A stretch of DNA of 64,000 nt from contig NZ_WTYA01000012.1 of NCBI RefSeq assembly GCF_009828025.1, positions 21,305-85,304 on the forward strand, written 5' to 3'. The DNA comes from Qipengyuania algicida. GTDB lineage: Bacteria > Pseudomonadota > Alphaproteobacteria > Sphingomonadales > Sphingomonadaceae. Made by a program: the position numbers and the translations under genes. Shown one piece after another: positions 7,067-15,310 of this stretch. The notes beneath the pieces were generated by a model. It was not told the origin of the DNA. It was given only the letters and a program-made list of their open reading frames with translations, and made no database searches. Position 1 is the first letter of the stretch, and every line of letters begins with the position of its first letter.

Positions 7067-8239
7067 ATGAACATTCCCACTCTTTTCGATCGCGAGCGCC
7101 TCGGCGAGCGCAAACGCCCTGTGCTGATCGGCGCAGCGATCATCGTCGTTGCGCTTCTCCTCTTCCTGCTCTGGCCGACGACCGAGCCGGAGGAGAGCGA
7201 ACCGGCATCGCAAACCACCGCCCCGCTCGCGCTCAAGCTCGGCGACGCGCAGATCAAGACCGCGAAAATCGGTTTGCAGACGGTGGCGCGCGGAGCGGCG
7301 ACGCAGCTTCTTCTGCCCGCCACCGTGGCAGCGAGCCCGTCGAGCACCGCGGTGATCGATGCACGCGGCTCCGGCGTCGTTCGCAGCGTCTCGAAGAACC
7401 TCGGCGATTACGTGCGCCAGGGCGAGGCCGTGGCCCGGATCGAGAGCGGCGAGGCCGCCGGCCTTGCATCGCAGGTCAGCTCCGCGCTTGCCCGGGTCAA
7501 TGAGTTGCAGGCCGCCTACGAACGCGAGAAGCGATTGTTCGAACAGAACGTCACCGCGCGCCAGGATCTCGAAGCGGCGCAGGCCAACCTCGCCGTCGCC
7601 CGCTCGGAGCTTTCGCGTGCACGCGCGGCAGCCGCCGCGGCCGGGGTCAGCGCGGACGGTCGCTCGATCGCCGTGATCAGCCCGCTCTCGGGCAGAATCA
7701 CGAAGGCACCCATCGTGCTCGGGTCCTACGTCGCAGCGGGCGACGAGCTCTACCACGTCGTCAATCCCAACGGCCTGCAGATCGAGGTCGCGCTCCCTTC
7801 GGCGGATGCGGCGCGTATCCAGCCCGGCGACGAAGCGGCGATCGTGATGGCCGACGGGCGCGAGATCGGCACCCGGGTGCGATCGGTGACGCCGGCGCTC
7901 GACCCGGAAAGCCGCAGTGCGACCGCGGTCCTGACGTTGCCGGGCGCGGTCCCGGGAATTCAGCCGGGTGCCTTCCTGCAGGCGCGTCTCAAGCCGTCGG
8001 GCGAAGTTCTGACGGATGCGGTGGCGGTTCCCGAAGCCGCCGTCCAGTCGATCGAGGGCGAGAACTACGTGTTCGTTCGCACCAAGAGCGGCTTCGTCGC
8101 GCGGCCGGTGCAGATCGGCAGCCGCTCGGGCGGAATGGTCGCGATCCTGTCCGGGCTCGAGCCCGGCACGGTGATCGCCGCCACCAACGCCTTCCTCCTC
8201 AAGGCCGAGCTCGGAAAGGGCTCGGCCGAGGAAGAATGA
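7067..8239 (+). CDS. czcB: RND efflux periplasmic adaptor (CzcB)
   Basis: The 390-residue adaptor has one N-terminal membrane anchor (IGAAIIVVALLLFLLW). A lipoyl-like half motif follows (VVRSVSKNLGDYVRQGEAVARIES), then a coiled-coil hairpin (~125-185), and beta-barrel and membrane-proximal domains (AVPEAAVQSIEGENYVFV). It links CzcA in the inner membrane to CzcC and may receive metal. The true start is ATG 7067 with AAGGA upstream; a much longer open frame runs back into czcC but is a shadow. It lacks the extra His-rich N-terminal domain of some CzcB proteins. Confidence 0.9.
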   Translation: MNIPTLFDRERLGERKRPVLIGAAIIVVALLLFLLWPTTEPEESEPASQTTAPLALKLGDAQIKTAKIGLQTVARGAATQLLLPATVAASPSSTAVIDARGSGVVRSVSKNLGDYVRQGEAVARIESGEAAGLASQVSSALARVNELQAAYEREKRLFEQNVTARQDLEAAQANLAVARSELSRARAAAAAAGVSADGRSIAVISPLSGRITKAPIVLGSYVAAGDELYHVVNPNGLQIEVALPSADAARIQPGDEAAIVMADGREIGTRVRSVTPALDPESRSATAVLTLPGAVPGIQPGAFLQARLKPSGEVLTDAVAVPEAAVQSIEGENYVFVRTKSGFVARPVQIGSRSGGMVAILSGLEPGTVIAATNAFLLKAELGKGSAEEE

Positions 8240-8264
8240 CGGACACCGCCAGGAGACACGCGAC

Positions 8265-11200
8265 ATGCTAGCCAGACTGATCGACGTGGCGGTGCGCAAC
8301 CGCTTCCTCGTCATATTCATCGCCGCCGCCGCGGCCGCTTTCGGGCTGTTCCAGCTCGCCAGGCTGCCGATCGATGCGGTCCCCGACATCACCAACAAGC
8401 AGGTGCAGATCAACTCGGTCGCACCCGCGCTTTCGCCGACCAACATGGAGAAGCTCGTTACCTTCCCGGTCGAGACCGCTCTCGCCGGGATTCCCGGGCT
8501 CGAGAGCACGCGCTCGATCTCGCGCAACGGCTTCAGCCAGGTCACCGCGATCTTCGCCGATGACACGGATATCTATTTCGCCCGCCAGCAGGTGGGCGAA
8601 CGGCTCGGCCAATTGGGCGGCGAACTACCCGACGGGGTCCAGCCGAGCATGGGGCCGGTGTCGACCGGCCTTGGCGAGGTGCTCATGTGGTCGGTTCGCT
8701 ACGCCGATCCCGATACGCCCGAAGGCCAGCCGCGCGCCGGGCGGGCCGGGCCGCAGCCCGACGGCTCCTACATCACACCCGAAGGCCAGGTGCTTCGCGG
8801 CGAGACCGCCAAGGCTGCTTATCTGCGCACGGTGCAGGACTGGATCGTGGCATTGCAGATGCGCACGGTTCCCGGCGTGGCCGGTGTCGATTCGATCGGC
8901 GGCTACGAGAAAACCTATCTCGTCCAGCCGGACCCCGCGAAGCTCGCGACCTACGGCCTCTCGTTCACCGAACTCGCCGAAGCGCTCGAGCGCAACAATC
9001 TCTCGGTCGGCGCCAACTACGTCAATCGCGGCGGCGAGGCCTTCCTCGCCCGCGTCGATGCGCGCATCACCACGATGGACCAGATCTCGAACGCCGTAGT
9101 GGCGGTGCGCGGGGACGTTCCAGTCCGCGTGTCGGATGTCGCCACGGTCGGCATCGGAGGCGAATTGCGCACGGGCGCGGCCTCGCAAAACGGCGAACCT
9201 GCCGTCATCGGCACCACGCTGATGCTGCTGGGCGAGAACAGCCGCACTGTCGCGCGCGATTCACGCGAGCGGCTCGACGAAATCGCCAAGACCCTGCCGC
9301 CGGGAGTGACGGTCGACGTCGTTCTCGACCGATCGCAGCTGGTCAACGCGACGATCTCGACGATCGAGAAGAACCTGACCGAAGGCGCGCTGCTGGTGAT
9401 CGCCTCGCTGTTCCTGTTGCTGGGCAACATCCGGGCGGCGATCATCACCGCTCTGGTCATCCCGCTGTCGTTCCTGCTGATGGCGATCGGCATGAACGAA
9501 CTCAAGGTTCCGGGGAACCTGATGAGCCTCGGCGCGCTCGACTTCGGGCTGATCGTCGACGGGACGGTGATCATCGTCGAGAATTTCCTCAGACGCATGG
9601 CCGAAAGACAGGAGCACCAGGGCCGCCTGCTCCATGTGGGCGAGCGGCTCGAAGAGGTCTCGGCCTCGGTCAAGGAGATGATCCGGCCGTCGCTGTTCGG
9701 CCAGGCGATCATCTTCATGGTCTTTGCCCCGCTGCTGACCTTCCAGGGCGTGGAGGGCAAGACGTTCTCGCCGATGGCGATCACCGTGATGCTCGCGCTT
9801 CTCGCCGCCTTCGTCCTGTCGCTGACGGTCGTCCCCGCGTTGCTGGCGGTGTTCATCCGCGGCAAGGTCGCGGAGAAGGAAGTCAAGGTGATCGCCCGCG
9901 GCAAGGAAGGCTACGCGCGGATGCTCCCGCGGGCGATGGCCCATCCGTGGCGCACGGTCGGCATCGGGGTGGCGGTGTTCGCCTTCGCGGCGGTCGTGTT
10001 CCAGTTCGTCGGCCGGGAGTTCATTCCCCAGCTCGACGAAAAGAACCTCGCTGTTTCCGCGGTGCGCATTCCGTCGACCTCGCTCGAGCAATCGGCGTCA
10101 ATGCAGCGCGAGGTGGAAAAGGCGATCTCGGCGCTGCCGGAAGTGGAGCTGGTGTTTTCCAAGACCGGCACCGCCGAGGTGGCGTCGGACCCGATGCCGC
10201 CCAACAAGTCGGACAGCTTCGTCATCCTCAAACCCCAGGAGGAGTGGCCCGACGCGGGAATGTCCAAGGACGAGCTGGTCGAGAAGATCGATGCGCGGGT
10301 GAGCAAGCTGGTGGGCAATGCCTACGAGTTCACCCAGCCGATCGAGATGCGCTTCAACGAGCTGATCTCCGGCGTTCGCGGCGACGTCGCGATCAAGCTC
10401 TACGGCGACGATCTCGACCAGATGGCCGGGACCGCCGACAACATCGCCTCCACGTTGCGTTCGATCGAAGGGTCCGCCGACGTGCAGGCGGAGCAGACCG
10501 GCGGGTTTCCCACGCTCGACTTCGCCTTCGACCGGACGGCGATCTCTGGGCTCGGGCTCCAGGTCGAGGACGTGGCGAACACCGTCGCGGCCGCGCTCGG
10601 CGGTCAGGAGGCGGGTGTCGTCTTCGAGGGCGACCGGCGGTTCGACATCGTCGTGCGCATGCCCGATGCGACGCGCGACAACATCGACGTGATCGGCGCC
10701 TTGCCGGTGATGCTGCCCGAACACGCCGCCGGTGGCGGACGCTCGGTGCCGCTGCGCCAGTTGGTGAACTTCGAGGAGACCGAAGGGCTGAACCAGATCA
10801 GCCGCGAGAACGGCAAGCGCCTGGTGATCATCCAGACAAATGTCCGCGACCGCGACGTGGGCAGCTTCGTGACCGAAGCGCAGCAGAAGATCGCCGCCCA
10901 GGTCGATGTTCCCGCGGGCATGTATCTCGAATGGGGCGGTCAGTTCGAAAGCCTCAAGTCCGCGAGCCAGCGCCTTGCGATCGTGATCCCGATCACCGCG
11001 GTCCTGATCTTCGTGCTGCTGTTCATGGCGCTCGAAAGCGCGAAGATGGCCGGGGCGATCTTCGCAGCGGTGCCGCTGGCGCTGTCGGGCGGTGTCTTCG
11101 CCCTGGCGCTGACGGGTCAGCTGTTCTCGATCTCCGCCGCAGTCGGGTTCATCGTCCTGTTCGGCGTTTCGGTGCTCAATGGGCTGGTGATGATGACCAG

Positions 11201-11504
11201 CATCCAGGCGAGACTGCGCGACGGTATCGAAGTCGACGAGGCGATCACGGGAGGGGCGATGGAGCGTTTCCGATCGGTCCTCATGACGGCGATCGTGCCG
11301 TCGCTCGGCTTCGTGCCAATGGCGCTTGCCCATGGAACAGGCGCGGAAGTCCAGAAGCCGTTGGCCATTACCGTGATCGGCGGCCTGATCACCGCCACGA
11401 TCCTGACGCTGTTCGTGCTGCCGGCGATCTGCAAGCTGGTCCTCGGCCGCCGGACCGAAGCGGAGCCTGGCCCGGCCGGGCACGAACCGGCTATCGCCAA
11501 TTGA
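8265..11504 (+). CDS. czcA: Heavy-metal RND pump, CzcA/CusA family (HME-RND)
   Basis: This 1,079-residue inner-membrane proton/metal antiporter has 12 predicted membrane segments and two large periplasmic loops. The helix-IV signature GALDFGLIVDGTVIIVEN carries Asp426, Asp432 and Glu439. The DFG...DG...EN pattern is that of divalent-cation pumps (Zn/Co/Cd/Ni) rather than the Cu/Ag CusA type. About 35 extra residues (DPDTPEG...GETAKAAY, ~residues 147-187) are inserted in the first periplasmic domain. It follows czcB by 25 bp and ends 12 bp before the DUF190 gene, so one transcript is likely. Confidence 0.95.
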   Translation: MLARLIDVAVRNRFLVIFIAAAAAAFGLFQLARLPIDAVPDITNKQVQINSVAPALSPTNMEKLVTFPVETALAGIPGLESTRSISRNGFSQVTAIFADDTDIYFARQQVGERLGQLGGELPDGVQPSMGPVSTGLGEVLMWSVRYADPDTPEGQPRAGRAGPQPDGSYITPEGQVLRGETAKAAYLRTVQDWIVALQMRTVPGVAGVDSIGGYEKTYLVQPDPAKLATYGLSFTELAEALERNNLSVGANYVNRGGEAFLARVDARITTMDQISNAVVAVRGDVPVRVSDVATVGIGGELRTGAASQNGEPAVIGTTLMLLGENSRTVARDSRERLDEIAKTLPPGVTVDVVLDRSQLVNATISTIEKNLTEGALLVIASLFLLLGNIRAAIITALVIPLSFLLMAIGMNELKVPGNLMSLGALDFGLIVDGTVIIVENFLRRMAERQEHQGRLLHVGERLEEVSASVKEMIRPSLFGQAIIFMVFAPLLTFQGVEGKTFSPMAITVMLALLAAFVLSLTVVPALLAVFIRGKVAEKEVKVIARGKEGYARMLPRAMAHPWRTVGIGVAVFAFAAVVFQFVGREFIPQLDEKNLAVSAVRIPSTSLEQSASMQREVEKAISALPEVELVFSKTGTAEVASDPMPPNKSDSFVILKPQEEWPDAGMSKDELVEKIDARVSKLVGNAYEFTQPIEMRFNELISGVRGDVAIKLYGDDLDQMAGTADNIASTLRSIEGSADVQAEQTGGFPTLDFAFDRTAISGLGLQVEDVANTVAAALGGQEAGVVFEGDRRFDIVVRMPDATRDNIDVIGALPVMLPEHAAGGGRSVPLRQLVNFEETEGLNQISRENGKRLVIIQTNVRDRDVGSFVTEAQQKIAAQVDVPAGMYLEWGGQFESLKSASQRLAIVIPITAVLIFVLLFMALESAKMAGAIFAAVPLALSGGVFALALTGQLFSISAAVGFIVLFGVSVLNGLVMMTSIQARLRDGIEVDEAITGGAMERFRSVLMTAIVPSLGFVPMALAHGTGAEVQKPLAITVIGGLITATILTLFVLPAICKLVLGRRTEAEPGPAGHEPAIAN

Positions 11505-11516
11505 GGGAGAAGAACG

Positions 11517-11870
11517 ATGCACGATGACAAGCAGATGATGTTGCTGCGCATCTATACCGACGAGAGCGCGCACATCGGCGACAAGCGCCTGGTCGACGAA
11601 CTCGTCCGCATGGCGCGCACCGAAGGGCTTGCCGGGGCGACCGCGCTGCGCGGTCGTCTCGGGTTCGGCGGGCGCAAGGGCGCCGTGCACCAGCATCACT
11701 CGCTCGGCGTGGGCGACAACATGCCGATGGTGGTCGAGATCGTGGACACGGAGCCGGCGGTGCGCCGGTTCGCCGGGACGCTCGGCGATCTGCACCATAT
11801 CGGTCTCGTCACGCTCGAACGGGTCGAAGTGCTGCACGGCAGCCTGCCGAGTGCGGAACGCCCGAAATGA
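11517..11870 (+). CDS. DUF190 (PII-like) domain protein
   Basis: The 117-residue protein matches the DUF190 family: LLRIYTDESAHIGDKRL at the start, LRGRLGFGGRKGAVHQHHSL and MVVEIVDTEPAVRRF. DUF190 proteins have a ferredoxin-like, PII-related trimeric fold and often sit next to transporters. The role here is inferred as a soluble regulator of one of the flanking metal pumps. The HQHHS cluster could bind metal. Its stop overlaps the start of the following CDF gene by 4 bp (ATGA), so translation is coupled. The start has GGGAGAAG about 5 nt upstream. Confidence 0.88.
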   Translation: MHDDKQMMLLRIYTDESAHIGDKRLVDELVRMARTEGLAGATALRGRLGFGGRKGAVHQHHSLGVGDNMPMVVEIVDTEPAVRRFAGTLGDLHHIGLVTLERVEVLHGSLPSAERPK

Positions 11871-12796
11871 GCGGCCACCATGACCACGGCGACCATGGCC
11901 ATGCGCACGGTCACTCGCACGCGCCCGCCAGCTTCGGCCGCGCTTTCGCGGTCGGCATCGCGCTCAACGTCGCCTTTGTCGCCATCGAAGCGGGCTACGG
12001 AATATTCGCCAACTCGCTCGCGCTCCTCGCGGACGCCGGTCATAATCTGAGCGATGTCTTCGGGCTGGTCATCGCCTGGGCGGCCGTCAGGCTGGGCAGC
12101 AAGGCGCCCAGCGCGCGCTATACCTATGGCCTGGGTGGAAGCTCGATTCTCGCCGCGCTGTTCAACGGCATCTTCCTTATGCTCGCGGCGGGGGCGATCG
12201 CCTGGCAGGCCGTGCTTCGGTTCGCCGATCCTCAACCCGTCGCGGGCAACACGGTCATGATCGTCGCCGGCATCGGGATCGCGATCAACACCGCGACGGC
12301 GCTGATGTTCATGCGGGGCCGCAAGAGCGACATCAATATTCGGGGTGCGTTTCTCCATATGGCGGCCGATGCGGCGGTGTCGGCAGGCGTGGTGATAGCG
12401 GGCCTCGCCATCCGCAACACCGGACTGAGCTGGATAGACCCGGTCACGAGCCTCGCCATCGTGGCAGTGATCGTCTGGAGCACCTGGGGGCTGCTGCGCG
12501 AGGCAGTGGCGATGTCGCTGAACGCGACGCCTTCGGGCATCGACACGGCAAAGGTCTCATCGCACCTGTCAGGCCTCGATGGCGTCGCGTCGGTGCACGA
12601 CCTCCACGTCTGGCCAATGAGCACGACCGAGACGGCGCTGACGGCGCACCTCGTGATGGGCGCGCCGGCCGACCGCGATCGCTTCTTTCAGGAGGCAACG
12701 AAGACACTGCACGAACGCTTCGGGATCGATCACGTGACCCTGCAGGTTGAAACCGGTAGCTGTCCGTGCCCCCTGGAGTCACAAGAAGTGGTCTGA
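11867..12796 (+). CDS. czcD: CDF-family Zn/Co/Cd exporter (CzcD type)
   Basis: This 309-residue cation diffusion facilitator has a His-rich N-terminus (HHDHGDHGHAHGHSH) and six membrane segments. The metal-site motifs are LLADAGHNLSDV in helix II and HMAADAAVSAG in helix V. A C-terminal cytoplasmic domain includes SVHDLHVWPM and ends with CPC. It exports divalent cations from cytoplasm to periplasm, feeding CzcCBA. It overlaps the DUF190 gene by 4 bp and is followed 2 bp later by the ZIP gene, giving tight translational coupling. The terminal Cys pair may add a metal ligand. Confidence 0.93.
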   Translation: MSGHHDHGDHGHAHGHSHAPASFGRAFAVGIALNVAFVAIEAGYGIFANSLALLADAGHNLSDVFGLVIAWAAVRLGSKAPSARYTYGLGGSSILAALFNGIFLMLAAGAIAWQAVLRFADPQPVAGNTVMIVAGIGIAINTATALMFMRGRKSDINIRGAFLHMAADAAVSAGVVIAGLAIRNTGLSWIDPVTSLAIVAVIVWSTWGLLREAVAMSLNATPSGIDTAKVSSHLSGLDGVASVHDLHVWPMSTTETALTAHLVMGAPADRDRFFQEATKTLHERFGIDHVTLQVETGSCPCPLESQEVV

Positions 12797-12798
12797 AA

Positions 12799-13482
12799 AT
12801 GCAGGCGATCCTCTATACGCTCATCCCCCTCGCCGCCGTGGCGATCGGTGCGCTGGCCACGGTGGTGCGCCGACCGAGCGTAGGGTTCCAGGCAGGGGTG
12901 CAGCATCTCGCAGCCGGTGTCGTCTTCGCTGCGGCGGCGGGGGAGATCCTTCCCGACCTCAAGCACAGCTCTTCGCTTCTCCCGGTCCTGCTGGGTGCGG
13001 GGGTCGGGATTGCCGGGATGCTTGCGCTCAAGAGCGCAACGGAACGGAAGGGTGGACCGACGGGCCTCGCCGTCACCGCCGGCATCGACCTTCTGGTCGA
13101 CGGGCTGGTCCTGGGCATCAGCTTCGTGGCGGGCATGCAGCAGGGAATCTTGCTGGCCATCGCGCTGACGCTCGAGGTCCTCTTCCTTGGCCTGTCGCTC
13201 GCGGGCACGCTATCGGAAAGCATGTCGAAAATGCGAGCGGTCGTGCTGACCTGCGCGATCGGCCTTGCGCTTCCGCTCGGCGCCCTGCTCGGCGCGCCGG
13301 TCAGCGCCCTCCCGCAGGCCTGGCAGACCGGGTTCTATGCCTTCGGTCTCATCGCCTTGCTCTATCTCGTCACCGAAGAACTGCTGGTCGAAGCGCACGA
13401 GTGCCCGGAATCGCCGCTGACGACCTCGATGTTCTTCATCGGTTTCATGGCAATCCTGACGATCGAGGAACTGATGCAGTGA
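12799..13482 (+). CDS. ZIP-family metal transporter
   Basis: The 227-residue protein has about eight membrane segments and the ZIP signatures: HLAAGVVFAAAAGEILPDL in the first half, DLLVDGLVLGISF and LTLEVLFLGLSL at helices IV-V, and TEELLVEAHE near the end. ZIP proteins usually import Zn, Fe or other divalent metals, so finding one inside an efflux operon is unexpected; it may restore essential zinc or act in reverse. The start 2 bp after the CDF stop was chosen for translational coupling. A longer start within the CDF gene is less likely. Its TGA overlaps the next ATG by 1 base. Confidence 0.85.
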   Translation: MQAILYTLIPLAAVAIGALATVVRRPSVGFQAGVQHLAAGVVFAAAAGEILPDLKHSSSLLPVLLGAGVGIAGMLALKSATERKGGPTGLAVTAGIDLLVDGLVLGISFVAGMQQGILLAIALTLEVLFLGLSLAGTLSESMSKMRAVVLTCAIGLALPLGALLGAPVSALPQAWQTGFYAFGLIALLYLVTEELLVEAHECPESPLTTSMFFIGFMAILTIEELMQ

Positions 13483-14438
13483 TGGGCATGGGCCTACTCA
13501 CGGTGGTCACGCTGTTCGCGGTTCCGGCCTTTGCCATCGCCTACGCAAGGGGCTGCAAGGGGCATGGCCGGGGTTGGCGCGACTACGCCTTCGCGGCCGG
13601 CCTCATCATTGCGTTGGCATCTTCGACCTGGCCTCTCGAACACCTGGCACGGCACCACTTCGACCTCCATCAAGCGATGTTCCTCGGCCTGCGGATCGCC
13701 GGCCCGATGCTGATCGCGCTCTCCCATCCTGCGGGCACACTGCTGCGCGGAACGCCCCGGGGCCTTCGCGGGGGTCTCATTGCCCCGGCGCTCCGGAACC
13801 GGACGGTACGCGAGGGCTGGCGCCTCGTTCGCATGCCTGCGACCGCGCTGGGTCTCTATCTCGGCACATTGTTCGCCTGGTCGGTCCCGGCGTGGCAGGA
13901 CGCGGCGCTGCTCATGCCCGCCATCGCGCTGCTGCTCCATCTCAGCATGTTTCTCGCCGGCATGGTTTTCTGGACTAGGATTTTCGACCGCCGGCCCGCG
14001 CCGCACGGGCTGCGACACGGCGTGCGCCTCATGATGCTGTGGCTGGCCATTCTGGGCCAGATCCTGGTGGGTTCGGCGACCACCCTCAAGTCGGTCCCGT
14101 GGTATCCTGGCTATGCCGCGGTTCCGGTGCCGATCCTCGACCTGATGCGAGACGAGATGGTCGGTGGCTTCCTGCTGTGGATTCCCAGTAGCCTCGTGAC
14201 CCTGCTGGGCCTGATCGCGGTGGTCGATATGTGGGGACGCCACGAAACCCGGATGGATGCGCGTCGCACCGCGTGGTCGCCCTCGAACTCCGCCATCCTG
14301 CTTTACCCCACCAGCTCGGAGGGTCTGCGGACGATGGCTCAACCCAAAAACCGCGTTCTGGCACTCTCCATGGCGCTGTTCGCCCTGTTCATTCTTTCGG
14401 CAACGCTGCTCGTGGGACTGGGCTACCGCTATCTGTGA
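13482..14438 (+). CDS. CtaG-like (caa3-type) multi-pass membrane protein
   Basis: The 318-residue protein has about seven to eight membrane helices. STWPLEHLARHHFDLHQAMF, GPMLIALSHPAGTLLRG and a WYPGYA segment resemble the caa3_CtaG family, proteins implicated in cytochrome c oxidase assembly and copper handling. Conserved His residues inside helices fit a metal or heme role. It starts on the last base of the ZIP stop (TGATG), so it belongs to the metal operon. The link suggests protection or repair of respiration, or copper delivery, under metal stress; this is inference. A very long open frame running back through the ZIP gene is a shadow. Confidence 0.7.
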   Translation: MGMGLLTVVTLFAVPAFAIAYARGCKGHGRGWRDYAFAAGLIIALASSTWPLEHLARHHFDLHQAMFLGLRIAGPMLIALSHPAGTLLRGTPRGLRGGLIAPALRNRTVREGWRLVRMPATALGLYLGTLFAWSVPAWQDAALLMPAIALLLHLSMFLAGMVFWTRIFDRRPAPHGLRHGVRLMMLWLAILGQILVGSATTLKSVPWYPGYAAVPVPILDLMRDEMVGGFLLWIPSSLVTLLGLIAVVDMWGRHETRMDARRTAWSPSNSAILLYPTSSEGLRTMAQPKNRVLALSMALFALFILSATLLVGLGYRYL

Positions 14439-14563
14439 GTTCGGCGCTAGACCTCCGATTGGGAGGGAAGCAATGCCCGTCGAGAGCTTGGCTCGCCCAA
14501 GAGCATGGCCGCCAGAAGAACCCGCCAGGCGAAGCGACTGGCGGCACGAAAGGAAAGCTTAGC

Positions 14564-15208
14564 GTGACAATCCTCGACAAGCCGGCAGCTCGAGATCTCT
14601 ACGACCGGATAGCGCAGCGCTATGACGGCTGGCTGAGCACCTTCCGCCTGCTCGGCCTGAACCGATGGCGGCGGCGCTTGATCGATGCACTGAAAATTGC
14701 TCCCGGCGACGAGGTCGTCGACCTGTGCTGCGGTACGGGTGAGAACCTCGCCCTCCTGGCCGCTGCGGTGGGGCCAGGCGGGCGCGTCGTCGGTATCGAT
14801 TTGTCCGAAGGCATGCTCGATCGGGCGCGAACGAAGGTCGTCTCGGCACGCCTCGGCAACGTGGAGTTGATCCGCGGCGATGTTGAAAGCTTCGAAGTCC
14901 CTCGCACCGCTTCTGTCGTGCTTTCGACCTTTGGCCTGGAAATGGTCCCGCTTTACGACGATGTGATACGGCGATGCGCACGTGATCTTCCCTCGGCCAG
15001 CCGGTTCGGTCTGCTTGGCGTCAAGTTTCCCGAACGCTGGCCCGACCTGCTGGTTACCGCGCTCGAGCCATTGGTTCGGCGATTCGGCGCGACGCGCGAA
15101 TATCGCGAATTCAGGCCCTGGGTATCGGCCGCGACACACATGAATCAGCTGTCGTATGCGGAACACCTCGCAGGCGCAGTGTATTCGAGCGTTGCGGCCA
15201 CGAGATGA
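14564..15208 (+). CDS. Class I SAM-dependent methyltransferase (UbiE/phospholipid methyltransferase-like)
   Basis: This 214-residue methyltransferase has motif I VVDLCCGTGENLALLA, VVGIDLSEGMLDRAR after it, and motif LIRGDVESFE. The N-terminus, ARDLYDRIAQRYDGWLSTF, is like UbiE and PmtA-type enzymes acting on quinones or lipids. A GTG start at 14564 was chosen because AAAGGAAAG precedes it and upstream sequence is non-conserved shadow. It follows the CtaG-like gene after 125 bp and closes the metal operon before a hairpin. The substrate is unknown; a membrane lipid or quinone would fit the neighbourhood. Confidence 0.82.
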   Translation: MTILDKPAARDLYDRIAQRYDGWLSTFRLLGLNRWRRRLIDALKIAPGDEVVDLCCGTGENLALLAAAVGPGGRVVGIDLSEGMLDRARTKVVSARLGNVELIRGDVESFEVPRTASVVLSTFGLEMVPLYDDVIRRCARDLPSASRFGLLGVKFPERWPDLLVTALEPLVRRFGATREYREFRPWVSAATHMNQLSYAEHLAGAVYSSVAATR

Positions 15209-15249
15209 CGAGCTTCGTTGCGACGTCGAAGGTTTGAAGCACGAGGAAT

Positions 15250-15279
15250 GGCGGTCCGTCCCCGAAGGAACGGACCGCC
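15250..15279. terminator. Hairpin terminator between convergent operons
   Basis: GGCGGTCCGT (15250-15259) and ACGGACCGCC (15270-15279) form a perfect 10-bp GC-rich stem with a 10-nt loop. It lies between the plus-strand methyltransferase gene and the minus-strand parB-like gene. No T-run follows, but the convergent placement supports a bidirectional terminator. Confidence 0.6.
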
Positions 15280-15310
15280 CGCCGAGCGACCATAGCCTGT
15301 CAGGAGGGGG

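Noticed and set aside
8268..11837. Long minus-strand open frames opposite czcA and its neighbours (for example 9261-10091 and 10098-11837)
   Set aside because: They are antisense shadows of a high-GC gene: low complexity, His/Gln/Arg-rich, and no recognisable domain, while the plus strand gives a complete heavy-metal RND pump.
12747..13481. Upstream extension of the CtaG-like frame through the ZIP gene
   Set aside because: The extension overlaps a well-supported ZIP gene in another frame; the coupled start on the ZIP stop is better.
14231..14563. N-terminal extension of the methyltransferase into the CtaG-like gene
   Set aside because: The extension overlaps the CtaG-like gene and is unlike methyltransferases; the GTG at 14564 has a good Shine-Dalgarno and begins the conserved part.
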